From contig JASXTE010000008.1 in the NCBI GenBank assembly GCA_030280995.1, positions 12,510,212-12,574,211 of the forward strand: a stretch of DNA of 64,000 bases. The letters are read 5' to 3'. Below the pieces are notes generated by a model. It was not told the DNA's origin and did no database searches. It saw only the letters and a list, made by a program, of their open reading frames with translations. This DNA is from Hemileia vastatrix. Taxonomy: Eukaryota > Basidiomycota > Pucciniomycetes > Pucciniales > Zaghouaniaceae. This document shows, piece after piece, positions 35,201-46,200 of the stretch. The position numbers and the translations under genes were made by a program. The first letter of the stretch is position 1, and the number at the start of each line of letters is the position of its first letter.

Positions 35201-35700
35201 AGATGTTTGAAAATCATCTGGCAGAGATATGTCCTCTAGCAGGACATGGTCAGATGGGTTGTTTAACTCCCTGTTGACCCGCATTGAAGAATCAGAAATA
35301 TACTTAGAACAAGGGGTGATCAATCCCTCTGACCAATTAATAGCAGGATTCAATGCCTTAAAAAGTCATGGCCAAGAATGGTATTTTCCATTCTTGGGGC
35401 ATCCAAGACTGTCAATTCCCACTTGAAGGAAGGAAATTTAAGAGTGTTTAAAACCCATAAAGCTTTCTTACTAACCCAATACTTGGTTTCCTTTGATTTG
35501 AACTGATAAATTGGAATTTGATTGGTATCTACAAATGTCAGCTTAAGTTTTTTGGCAAAAGATAAACTGATAAATGAAATTGAAGCTCCAGAGTGAATGA
35601 GACAACTGAAGGGTATATTTTCCTTAAAAAGAATAAATCTCAAACAGTTAATGGAAACTCCAGTCCTTGAGACATGGAGTTTCTGTGCACTGGAGAAGTA
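32220..35700 (-). pseudogene. pol: Ty3 family A pol, copy B (decayed)
   Basis: Read 35700 down to 32220. Protease has CLIHSGAS (about 35590), with His replacing the catalytic Asp of LIDSGAS in A. RT fragments have DYRKINAVTK and IDLRGAYNL (34763-34443) and lose frame before YxDD. The RT thumb has NFYRRFIK (34260-34051). RNase H covers 34032-33781. Integrase has HDSPLACHFWVD, ACYECN, KMDFIF and DIISDR (33406-32936). The end of integrase and a chromodomain remnant (32230-32340) are in several frames. Domain order and spacing equal those of copy A. It is non-functional. Confidence 0.85.
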
Positions 35701-35739
35701 AAATAGTTTGCTTTACACACAAGTAAACTATTCTCTAGT

Positions 35740-36928
35740 TTTTTGACTTTGAGCTTTTATCTTCCCTTTCCTTCAACTTTGCACAGTCTTCCAACTTCTG
35801 TTTACCCCCACAATACATACATAACCCGTTATCTGCCCGTCCTTTCCTTTCAACTTATTTTAGCTCCCCTTTTTGATCCAATACCTTACTGATATTTCGA
35901 GGAGTTGAGCTTTCAGGTTTAAACTTTTCCTTTCCCTTGTGACTGGGTTTTGGTTGGGTTGATTGGGTTGGTCAGGAATGATTGTTCAAAGGAGGCCCAG
36001 ATTTTAAATCTGAGCCATGATATTTTTGTGCATGATGCCTTTGTTGAAGTCATTCTTGATGCACAACTTTGAGTTCCAGGGTCCTATCAATCAAGTCCGT
36101 CAAACTCTTCTTTTTGCACTTGTGAAGACTCAATTGGTCCAGAATCCTTGAAGGAAGTCCCTTTTTGAAATTATAATTGAGGGCAGCATTATTCCAACTA
36201 TCATGAGTTTGTAGAGCCCTGAATTTTGAGATATACTGAGAAGATTTACCATTAAAGCTCATGTGAACAAAATTAATTTAAATCTCTGTGTTGTCGGTTT
36301 CATTGGGGTCACCAAACAATGTAAAAAGTTGATCCTCAAACTTTTCCCAATTATAAATGAGTAAGTGAGGTTCGCTCAAAGAGAGCATGAGTAGATAAGA
36401 CTCAAACCACTGTGACACCTTTCCTGATAAGTAAGAAGAGGCATAAATGACCCTGGAATTATCCGTACTAAAGGTTCAAGGGGCATTGTGGAATAGTAGC
36501 TTGCATGTCTGCAAGAAGGGATGCAATCTGTCAGTATTCTCTCCATCAAAATTATCTGGAGATTTCATTGAAGGAGTTTTGAATTTAGATCCATCAGATG
36601 AGGCAAAATTAGTGAGGGTTTTAACCAGGAGTTTCATGAAGTCCTCCAATGAAGAATTTAGGACAGGGCTTGAAGATTGGTCTGATATTCCAGCAGCTGT
36701 GGCTGATGGTGCCTTTTTCATAGTATCCTTGCCTTCATCTTCTTCACTAAAATCCTTCAAGTCCCGAGGGATGTCTTCTACAGACTGAATTGAATGATCA
36801 TGCTTCTTTACATCAAGAGGTTTGAGGAAGTGAGTGCAAGAAACAGGATGTAAGGAGGTCCACCTATCCATAGCACAATCTCTAGTAGTAGCACCAATGG
36901 GAGTAGGAGTGCTTTGAACAGGCACCAT
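35740..36928 (-). pseudogene. gag: Ty3 family A gag, copy B
   Basis: Starts at the ATG at 36928 (MVPVQSTP) and runs unbroken to FLQTCKLLFHNAP (36476), across the point where copy A is interrupted. Further pieces at 36262-36050 read SSQYISKFRALQTH and LSLHKCKKKSLTDLIDRTLEL. A CCHC-knuckle remnant lies near 35790. Several frameshifts separate them. The 5' LTR edge is 66 bp upstream. Confidence 0.78.
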
Positions 36929-36994
36929 TAATATTTAGAAACTTTGAGTTGTAGTAGTACAAAGAATTAGAACTATGGAGAATTAAATTATACT

Positions 36995-37762
36995 GTAACT
37001 GAAAAACCTACCAACAAGGTAGAGGATGATCCCAGAGTAAGTGAGATAAAAGGATGAAGGGGACTACAACTTTGAAGCACAGAGGATTACTTCAGGGAAG
37101 TGACTCAAAGATAGAACTGATTAACTAGACTTGTATCTAATATTCTTTGAGAAAAAGTTTAAGGTATGATGTAGGAACACTAAATATTGTGGCAATCTCA
37201 CAAAGGGTTGTAACTTAATAATCAAAGGGAAGATTTAAATATTTAAGATTTTAATGAATATGATTATTAAGAAATAAAAGAAAAAACATAATAATTGCCT
37301 AACAAGAGTTTAACTAATATCACAAATATATTTTATAATTTAATTCTAGAGAAAGTCAAGCCAAAGTAGCCACTTTTAAATATCCTATTCCTTCTTGCAC
37401 TGACCTATTAATTAACCAGCCACCATATTACTCAAAGACCCATTTAATCCACCAGAGTTTACAATTCCTAATTAATCTAACCTTATAACCTTTCTTTTCT
37501 GTTCCTACTTCCCAGACCTCCTAATTACACCTTTTAAATATTGCCTCGACTTTAGCACTATAGCGCGCATAGATTGCTTATTTTTGAAAATTATAAGTGT
37601 ATTTAAATTAAGGATACTTTATAGTTTGAATGGCGCAGCTAATTCGAGAACACAATAGAATGTAAACTTTTCAATATCACTTTTTGGGTAGTGCTAGGAG
37701 TTAGGCTGGAATAGTGGTTTAATTGAGGTATTTTTGCTTTGAGTGTCACATGGTGCATGGCA
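36995..37762 (-). repeat. 5' LTR of element B
   Basis: It starts TGTAACTGAAAAACC and ends GGTGCATGGCA, so even the terminal TGTCAC/GTGACA pair is eroded. It differs from the left LTR at many sites, which marks B as old. TAGTG follows. Confidence 0.9.
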
Positions 37763-38428
37763 TAGTGTTTTCATTATCAAGATAATAATCAACTATTAGT
37801 ACCTTACACTACACATATCCCTAAATGCCCTATGCTTTCTCAGATTCTTAGCTTCATGATAAATACTGTACTTCCTTTTATACTTATTATGGCAATGTGC
37901 ACTGCCATATGAGTATCAAATAATTGCGAAACACTCTGTGCTAAGTAATTAATCTCCCTTATTTGGAGTCTTACTTGTATTTCATTATTATTGAGTGCTG
38001 CTTCTTGACTTGCCTGTTAATCACCCCTTCTTCTAGTGACACATTTAAGCACTCCTAAAGGTTCCTATTAGCAATCGGTATGCTCTAGACCATGTTTAAG
38101 TGCTGTTGCGTTTATCTAAGTGTGAAACCTATACCATTTCTTGAAACTTCATGCTAAGTCTATATTATGACTTTAGTGCTAGCCATATTTTATTTAAGTA
38201 CATACCATAACCTTGTACTATAGTCTAGTATACACTTCTTTCTAAGTTTTTGCTTTCCACAGTCTATATATCTATACTGCGCTAAAAAACTGTGCATGGA
38301 GAGTAAACTTTTTCTGCACTTCTGAAAACCACTTTCTTGTGCTTTTGTAACCATCTTTTATAACATTGCCATTTTTTCGCTTACTGAAAATTTCCACATA
38401 TCTGTGTAACTGCAAGATGTGTACCACA

Positions 38429-40282
38429 GTCTTGCTCTACTTGTGACTACCTTCAGGAACTATAAAACCAGGTGCATATCTTGCACTGTTTCCTCATTCT
38501 TTCATCTCTTTAATTCACTAGTTTCTTCTTCCTTTTTATCATGAATAAAAATAGAAATGTTTCTAATTCTATCCAACAATTTTCTGACACCCAAAAACAC
38601 AGCCATTGCTACCACTTCCTCTAATATCTTTAAATAGCTTTATACCCAATAATTAACCTTATTTTCAGAGATTTTTTAACAATAAAAATTCCTGAATTGG
38701 GCACTCAATCTTCCAATTATTTTCAGCTACAGTAAACTCTTTCTTCTAAGTCTTCAATTGCCTTCTGTCTTGCCCAAACAGCCATTCCTGTATCTAGCTC
38801 ATCCACTTCATCATGTCTGCTCAAATGATGTTAATTCTTCAATCCGTAAATTCTACTCTGAGCACTAATTACAACTACTTATTCAGCCATAGTCCCTTTG
38901 CCATTTTCTAGAACTTTATTCATCACAGCTGTGTCACAGTCTCACATAAATTCCTAAGAAAAGACTTAACATAATAATGATAGATTTTATGCTTTACAGG
39001 GTATAAAGATTTGTAACTTGTTGCTAGATTATACTTGTCCCCTAGGTAATTCTGGTAGTTTTCCCTTGTTCCAGGGGAAATTCTTCTTTTTATGGCCCCC
39101 CTCTTGGGTAGAATATTTGGATTTTGTTGGCCACTAAATGTCACTTTGATTAAGTACCATACAATTCTTCCAGTAAATAAGACCCTCCAGTTATTTATTT
39201 TCTGATCTTATAGGGACCATTCTATCTATCCATGAACATTTTTCTGAATTGACTTTCAAGAATTCAATTGTATATCATTACTAAATCCCCTTTTTTCAAT
39301 GGTTCCCTTAATCTATGTGCTTAGTGCTCATCCCAACACTAAACTGATTTGTTATGTATTTACATCACTCTGACATATGCCTTTTCCACAAACTCCTACT
39401 TCTTTTAAGCTGTGCCACTCTTGCTAAAATTAAATCCTCAGTCAAGCCCACTTGATCCCAATCACCACCTAGAAAAGATCCAGCTTCCAGATCAATAGGT
39501 AATATCACCCTTTGACCAAACATTAACTCATAAGGTGAAAAACGTGTCATCTTTCTCACTGAAATCCTATCTGCAAATAATACTAATGGCAAGTAATTTT
39601 TCCATTTTTCCCCATTAGTTCCACATAGGCTAACTACTGCATCACTAATCACTTTATGACCTCCTTCAATAATTCCTTCCACCTCTGGATAATATGGGGT
39701 TGTAACTCAAATATTGGTGCCTCTACCTTCAACAGCTTTTTGGAATTCCCCTTTAATATGAACTGCATCTAAGCTTATCCTTCCAAAAATAGTATCTTCA
39801 CCCATTTCCAACCTTTCTCTTTAGACTTTCTTTAACTCCTATTCTGACACTCCAGACAAGATTGGAACCAATCCTTGACGACTTCTCTCATGTTATGCCA
39901 CCAGAATTACTCCTTGACTCTCCTATAATTTTCACCTTAACCCCTACTCCCCAAGGTTTTATGTAATTCTCTAAGAGTTTTTTCTTTCCTGTCTCTATCC
40001 ATTATAACTAATTGTGGCATAGAAGACTGTTCTTTCCATATCCATCCATCCTTGATATAATATTTTCTGGCACATTTCTCCTATTTTTTGACACATTTCT
40101 TCATTAATTTCTTCTGGAAAAATATTTCTCTCTAAATACATACTCAGCCATTCTGCTTCTTGAATTGGCTCCTCAACTAAAATCTCGCTTTCTAACAGTG
40201 TATAGCTTTTTTGACTTGATATTGAATCATTATCCTCTTCTGATCCCTCAAAATAATTTATCTGTTAATTTATAGTTAGAAA
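38429..40282 (-). pseudogene. pol: Integrase remnant of Ty3 element C
   Basis: Minus-strand fragments in several frames are collinear with a Ty3 integrase. From 40260 they give an acidic linker (SISSQKSYTLLESEILVEEP), LRELHKTLGSRG and WWHNMREVV with CLECQ (zinc finger, about 39870-39980), then EGGHKVISDAV and YELMFGQRVILPIDL (39682-39365), a GDLVMIYN segment and NGPYKI of a GPY/F module (about 39215). No chromodomain is seen. About 0.5 kb further down lies the C 3' LTR. The 5' part (RT and gag) is cut away by an LTR inserted at 40288. I see nothing else between 38429 and 38900. Confidence 0.65.
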
Positions 40283-40287
40283 ACTAG

Positions 40288-40915
40288 TGTCAGCCAGGCT
40301 ATCTCAGGAGCCCAGTAAATTATATAATAAATTACCAGAATAATTTAAGGGAATAACATTATGTATTTTATCTAGTTACAATAAAATATTTTATTGAATA
40401 ATAAAATTATATAAATATTTTATGAATAAGTAAAATAATTATTATAATTATTTTTATTAGTGAATAGATTTTTTATTACATAAAAAATATTATATTCTAT
40501 AAAATCATGGCGCATTTTTATGTATTTAATATTTCTAAAAATTAATAAATTGATTATTATATTATAAGCTTAATAATATTTAACTTATAATGTAATTACA
40601 AATTAATTAATAAAATCTATATATTAAATACAATTTATCATATATTATTATCCATAAATATTGTGAACTTTTTTTACCCTTAATTGTGTCAATAAAATTA
40701 TTAAATAACTCAAAACAATTATTTAATATAATAATATTTAAATTTTCACTTTAAATTAGTAAAATGATTAAATTGATTATTTTTTTAAATTAAATTAGTT
40801 ATTAAATTACTAATATGATTAAAACAATTAATTAATTTCTCTTTATAACTGATTAAAATTGATTGAATAATTTTTGGTGTGAAGATAATTTTATTTGTTT
40901 TAATTATACCTTTTA
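40288..40915 (+). repeat. LTR of family G, truncated by insertion of element E
   Basis: It starts TGTCAGCCAGGCTATCTC and runs parallel to 1113-1755. It is cut at 40915 where the LTR of element E begins; TTTTA (40911-40915) would be the left half of E's target duplication. ACTAG (40283-40287) precedes it. Confidence 0.7.
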
Positions 40916-41700
40916 TGTCAGCCAGGCTGCTAGACTTTCTCAGTAAAATAATTAATTATTTACTGGATGAAGCCACACCTTATTATTTTAATTTTATTAA
41001 TTATAATTTTTTTACATTAAATTTACCTATAAAAAATAAACTAATTAAAAAATGGTAAAGTTAGTGAATAATTAAAATAAATATTAAGATGTCCCTTATA
41101 TTTCTATTTTCTAACACCGTGCTCAATGACAGGTTAAAAGAATTAGAAATTAATATTAAAATAAAATAAAAATTTAAATAAAATTAACTATCTACAAAAA
41201 AAATTCAAATTACTTATTTAAAATTGACATTTACAGTAAATTTTAAATACATTCATTTATTTCTGTCATATACAGTAAATACACTTTTCTGACACCTTCT
41301 TTTTTGAACACTCTTATTAATTGGAATTGTTTTTCTGGAATACTCATTTATTTTCTCATAATACTGAATTTAGAATTTTTAACACCATTCTTTGTCTCTC
41401 CTTTGCCTATATAAGGCCTTCCTTTCTGGTTGTTTTTGATTCATTCCATTATTTTACTTATATTACCAAACAATTACTATACTTAAAGATTTATTACTAT
41501 TTATTATTATTTTAGTATTTTAATTCACATACTTCTAACTCATTAATTATAATAATAATTATATATCCCACCCCTTCAATTTGAGTAAATAATCATAAGG
41601 ATAAGAGAAATACGTACCCCAAACTTGAGATCCGAAATCCCCTTGTCACTGCCGTTGGACTGCCGTTAAAAACCTTCTAGACTTGAAAGACCCCTTGACA
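40916..41700 (+). repeat. 5' LTR of element E
   Basis: It starts TGTCAGCCAGGCTGCTAGAC and ends CCCCTTGACA. It matches the reverse complement of the D LTR (for example TTTACTGGATGAAGCC and CACCGTGCTCAAT) but with many differences. A CTATATAAGGCC promoter element is at about 41409. Confidence 0.85.
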
Positions 41701-42354
41701 ACTGAGGCCCTTTCCAAATAGTCAACGGCGACCGAGGGACCATTGACAACAAGGTGCCAATAGGACAAGTATACAACAAAAACAACAAACGTCATCAGCC
41801 ACATGACTTACTTTTGCTGCAACCGGGAATAAAACCACACTCCAAAACTTAAGTTTATATATTGACTATAGTCACATATATTTGTGGTAATTATATTGAT
41901 TACTATTTGTGGGTCATTTTTTACTCTTCATACTCTACGTATTTCCTTTTACTCAGCACTCTGTAAGTGGCATTAATTTGCTCATTTTACAGGGGGAGGT
42001 GTCTGGTAATTTGGAATTTTTATTTTTATTTTCCTAGTTGACAAAGGTAGAACTATAGTGTTCTTAGTCCTAGAAGTAATAAAAAATATTTTATTATTAT
42101 CATGTTATATTATTTTTTTTCAGTTGACTTTGTCCTGATAAATTAAAATAATATTGTTGTTCCAGTTGACAAATTTTCCTGACAATAAAATATTAAAATT
42201 AATAAATGTAAATTATATGAAAATTGTTTCAGTTAACATTAAGTCCTGGTAATTAAATATCCTTCAGTTGATTTTAATCCTAATAATTATCAAGATTTGA
42301 TTTATTGATTAAAAAATTAATTTTGTTTCTTCAGTTGATTTCTTTTAATCCTGG
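41701..42354 (+). promoter_or_regulatory. 5' leader of element E with repeated motif
   Basis: The first 30 bases (ACTGAGGCCCTTTCC...CGACGGCG) parallel the bases after the 5' LTR of D and may hold the primer-binding site. From about 42036 the leader has a recurring motif, CAGTTGAC, five to eight bases, TCCTG. D is inserted in the last CCTGG of this series. No open frame is convincing. Confidence 0.6.
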
Positions 42355-43174
42355 TGTCAAGGTATACTTTTTGTCTAGAAGATTTGGTACGTAGTTCTAC
42401 GAGGATTTAAAAGACTATAAGGGGTTCTCAACAGATTTGTACGTATTTCTTAATTCAAGTTGAATTCTTTACTCAATAAAAGAGGTAGGTTTTTTAAAAT
42501 ATTAATATAAATTATACTTTAGAATTACGCTATTGTAAATACTAATAATATAGGATATAAGAATAAGTGTTTAGTTGGTTTTTGTTGTAATAAAATGAGT
42601 TGGTAAAATAGAATGATCAAAAGACAACAAAAAGAGAGGCCTTTTATAGGCAAAGGAGAGACAAAGCACGGAAATCAAATTCTAAAAACAGTAGAAAAAG
42701 AGAGAAAAAGAACATTCCAGAAAGAGTATTTCAAATAATAAAGTTATTCCAAAAAGAAGGCGTCAAAAAGATGTATTTACAGAGTATGTCAGAAATACAT
42801 CAATATTTTTAATATTTACTGTAAATGTCAATCCCAAATAAGAAATTTGATTTTTTTTGTATATATTTAATATTATTTGAATATTTAAATCTTATTTTAT
42901 GTTTGTATTTTATTTTTTTAAATATAAAGTTTTATTTTTTCCCAACCTGTCAATTGAGCACGGTGTTAGAGAAAATATAAGGGACAAAATAATTTTAATT
43001 TTTCTTATTTATTTAATTAATTAATTTAATTTTAACATTCTGTAACTAGTTAATTTATAACTAATTTTAATGTAACTAAATGATAATTAAATAATAATTA
43101 AAGATGATAAGGTGCGGCTTCATCCAGTAAATAATTCCTTATTTCACTGGGTAAGTCTAGTAGCCTGGCTGACA
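42355..43174 (-). repeat. 3' LTR of element D
   Basis: Read in element sense it starts TGTCAGCCAGGCTACTAG and ends TATACCTTGACA. A TATA box in CCTATAAAAGGCC lies at about 42642 on the minus strand. Confidence 0.95.
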
Positions 43175-43186
43175 CTCCCTCACTCT
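43175..43186 (-). other. Polypurine tract of element D
   Basis: The minus strand reads AGAGTGAGGGAG directly before the 3' LTR. Element F has GGGGTGAGGGAG at the same place, which supports a role as plus-strand DNA primer. Confidence 0.8.
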
Positions 43187-43210
43187 AAAAAAAAAATAAT
43201 AAAAAAAATG

Positions 43211-46200
43211 CTATGATTTTTTCTTCTTATATTTCTTTAGTAGAGTAGGAAGATTAGATATCTCTTTCCCAGGTATCCAAGAATCATATTCAGATGATTT
43301 ATTCTTGAATCTCAATAAGTATTCTGTACCTTTCTCAGCAGTGACTATTCTGTCATTTAATATTTTTTCAATTTCTGCTGTCTCAGTGATTTCATTTGGG
43401 GTTTTCTTTGGTCTACCCCTCCTTCTTGGAAATAAATCACTATTGGATGTGTAAGGTTTCAAAAGAGATATTGGAAAAACAGGATGTTTTCTGTCATATG
43501 GGGAATACAGAATAACTTCAACTGCATTATCTCCAATCATTCTTCTGACAACAAAAGGACCAACAAATGGATCTTTTAATTTGTTATTACCTTGTAAGTT
43601 GAAGTGGACTGTAGAAATCAACACTTCATCACCCTTTTTAAAAGTGTATTCTTTATGGGATTTGTCCCATCTTTTCTTCTCATATTCAAATGATTTTTCA
43701 ATACATTTTTGAGCATGATTTCTACATAGTTGTTGCATTTGAAGAAAAGATTTTACACCAGGATGTATATCCAATTTAGGTATTTTGTTATTGAGAATTT
43801 GGGCAGGAGTATTAGGAACATATCCAAGCCAGAGCTCAAAAGGTTTTCTTTGAGTAACAGAATGAACAGTGCTATTATAAGCAAATTCTAACCCAGGAAG
43901 TAAGGTAACCCAATCATGAGTGAATCTGTCATTATCTTTATACTCAAGGCCAAAGGCACAATATCTTCTTATCATGTCCTCTAAAGTCTGAATCATTCTT
44001 TCAGCTAAACCATCAGTCTGAGGGTGATGGGCAGTAGAAAGTTTCAGATCACAACCACAAACATCCATCAGAGACATCCAAAATTCAGAAGTAAATTTAG
44101 GGTCTCTGTCAGAGATTATGGCTTTAGGAAAACCAGCAGTATTAAACATATGAGACCACCATAAGAAAGCTAATTCTTTAGTGGAAACATCCTTGTGGGT
44201 AGGGATAAATTTACACATTTTTGTGAATCTGTCCACAATAACCCAACAAGAGTTATAACTGTCTTTACCAGCAATAGGTAATCCTGTTACAAAATCCATG
44301 TTTATTATTTGCCATGGGGCATCAGGAGGTTCAATATGTTGCATTAATCCTGCTCTTTTACCAGTTAATCTTTTTGATTTTTGGCATGAATCACAGGATT
44401 CAACATATAATTTTGTGTCCTCAGACATATTAGCCCACCAAGCAGTGTTCTTAATTCTGATCATTGTTTTGTCAAGATCAAAATGTCCAGCTAATATGTC
44501 ATCATGACAAATTTTCAAGATAATTTCTTTCATAGAAGGCGGAATAACAATAACATTACTCAACTTTCTTCTATAATATAGATATCCTTCATCAATTGAA
44601 AATTTTCCTTTTTCCAAACCTTTTTGGTACTTTGGTGGAAGGGTTTTAATTAATGCTTGTATTGAAGCATTCTTTGGATCATTGAGTATGGTGCATAACT
44701 TTTTCAAGTCAGTGTCCTTATCATATGATTCCAGAATAAGCTGTAATAGCTCTTCCTCCATATCAACCACATATATCCCATGGATATGGATAATTTCATC
44801 CTCAGGATCATATGCAGGATTTGAGTCATCATTTGGTAAGGGTAACCTTGATAACATATCCACATTTGAGTGACCAATACCAGCTCTGTGAATAATTGTC
44901 ATTCTCCCTCTGTACTCTTGAACAGCCAGCTGCCATCTAAACATATGTCTATTAGGTGTTTTCAAGTTTAAAAGGGATTTAACTGCACTGCAGTCAGTGA
45001 CAAGTTCAAATTTCTGGTCATCTAGGTAATAATGAAGCTTTTCTAGAGCCCATACTACAGCTAAACACTCTAATTGAGTGGCACCATATTTCAATTCACT
45101 ATTTCTCAAGGTTCTTGAAATATAACAAATTACTACTTCTGAAACTTTATCATTTATCACTTGTTTTTGATGGAGGGCAGCACCAAGACCAATGAAACTG
45201 GCATCAGTGTACAAAACAAATGGTTGATCAAAGTCAGGTAAAGCAAGAATTGGTGCTGACATCAAACAGTGTTTCATAGTGTCAAAGGCTCTTTGTCTTT
45301 CACTATTCCAGACAAAAGCAACATCCTTTCTAGTTAATTGGGTAAGGGGTAAAGCTATGACTTGGTAATTTTTAATATACTGTCTATAGTATCCACACAT
45401 TCCCAAAAAACTTTGGAGCTCTCTTACTGTTGTAGGAGCTTTCACCTGTTGTATGGCTGCCACTTTGTTCTGGTCAACACATATCTGTAAGCCTGAAACA
45501 ACATGACCAAGAACTTTTAAAGAATGGAAACCAAATTTACATTTCTTCAAAGCAAGTGTCATATTTATTTCATCCATTTTCTGGAATACTTTACACAGGT
45601 GTTTAAGATGGTCCTCAAATGTTTTTGAGAATATAATGATATCATCAATATAAACCATCAGCCAACCTTCAATTATCTCTTGATGGAATGTGTTATCCAT
45701 TACTTTTTGGAAAACAGAAGGGGCATTTTTAGGGCCAAATGGCATCCTAATATACTTATAAATACCCATATGAGTGGCAATCATCAGAAAGTTCTGAGAA
45801 TTTTTCTCAACAGGTACCTGGTGATATCCCTTAATACCATCCAAACAGCTGATATATTTAGCACCCTTTAAAGTAGCATGTATAGAGCTGATTCTAGGTA
45901 AAGGATAGATATCATCAACAGTATAAGTATTTAGTGCTCTATAATCACCACATAACCTGGCTTTATCTTTCTCATAAGAAATTAGGACAGGTGAGATAAC
46001 ACAATATTTAGGTGTTTCAACTACCTTTTCAATAATATTCATTTTTAAAAGGGTAGAGATATTATCTTCAATATCTTTTCTCTTTGTGGGAGAAGCAGGA
46101 TAAGGCTTCTTCTTTAAACTAGGTGGTATATCAGTTAATGGGCAAGACAATGAAAGTTTCATTTCCTCTTTAACTAATCCCAGTTCATGTGACCCATGAG

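Larger units (their letters stand above)
27719..37762 (-). mobile_element. Ty3/Gypsy chromodomain retrotransposon, family A (copy B)
   Basis: The LTRs are 27719-28504 and 36995-37762, with a perfect duplication TAGTG (27714-27718, 37763-37767). The order equals that of copy A: gag, protease, RT, RNase H, integrase, chromodomain remnant, low-complexity tract, opposite-strand gene. It is more decayed than A. Many CpGs of A are TpG or CpA here, and most domains have stops or frameshifts. Its length is 10,044 bp. Confidence 0.92.
27118..38428 (-). repeat. 3' LTR of element C, split by insertion of element B
   Basis: The two parts, 27118-27718 and 37768-38428, together make about 1.26 kb and match the solo LTR at 12426-13757. 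The start TGTAATAATATTAAG and the end GTGTACCACA agree with that copy. Element B interrupts it with a TAGTG duplication. Orientation follows from the integrase remains just to the right, which run on the minus strand toward this LTR. Confidence 0.75.
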
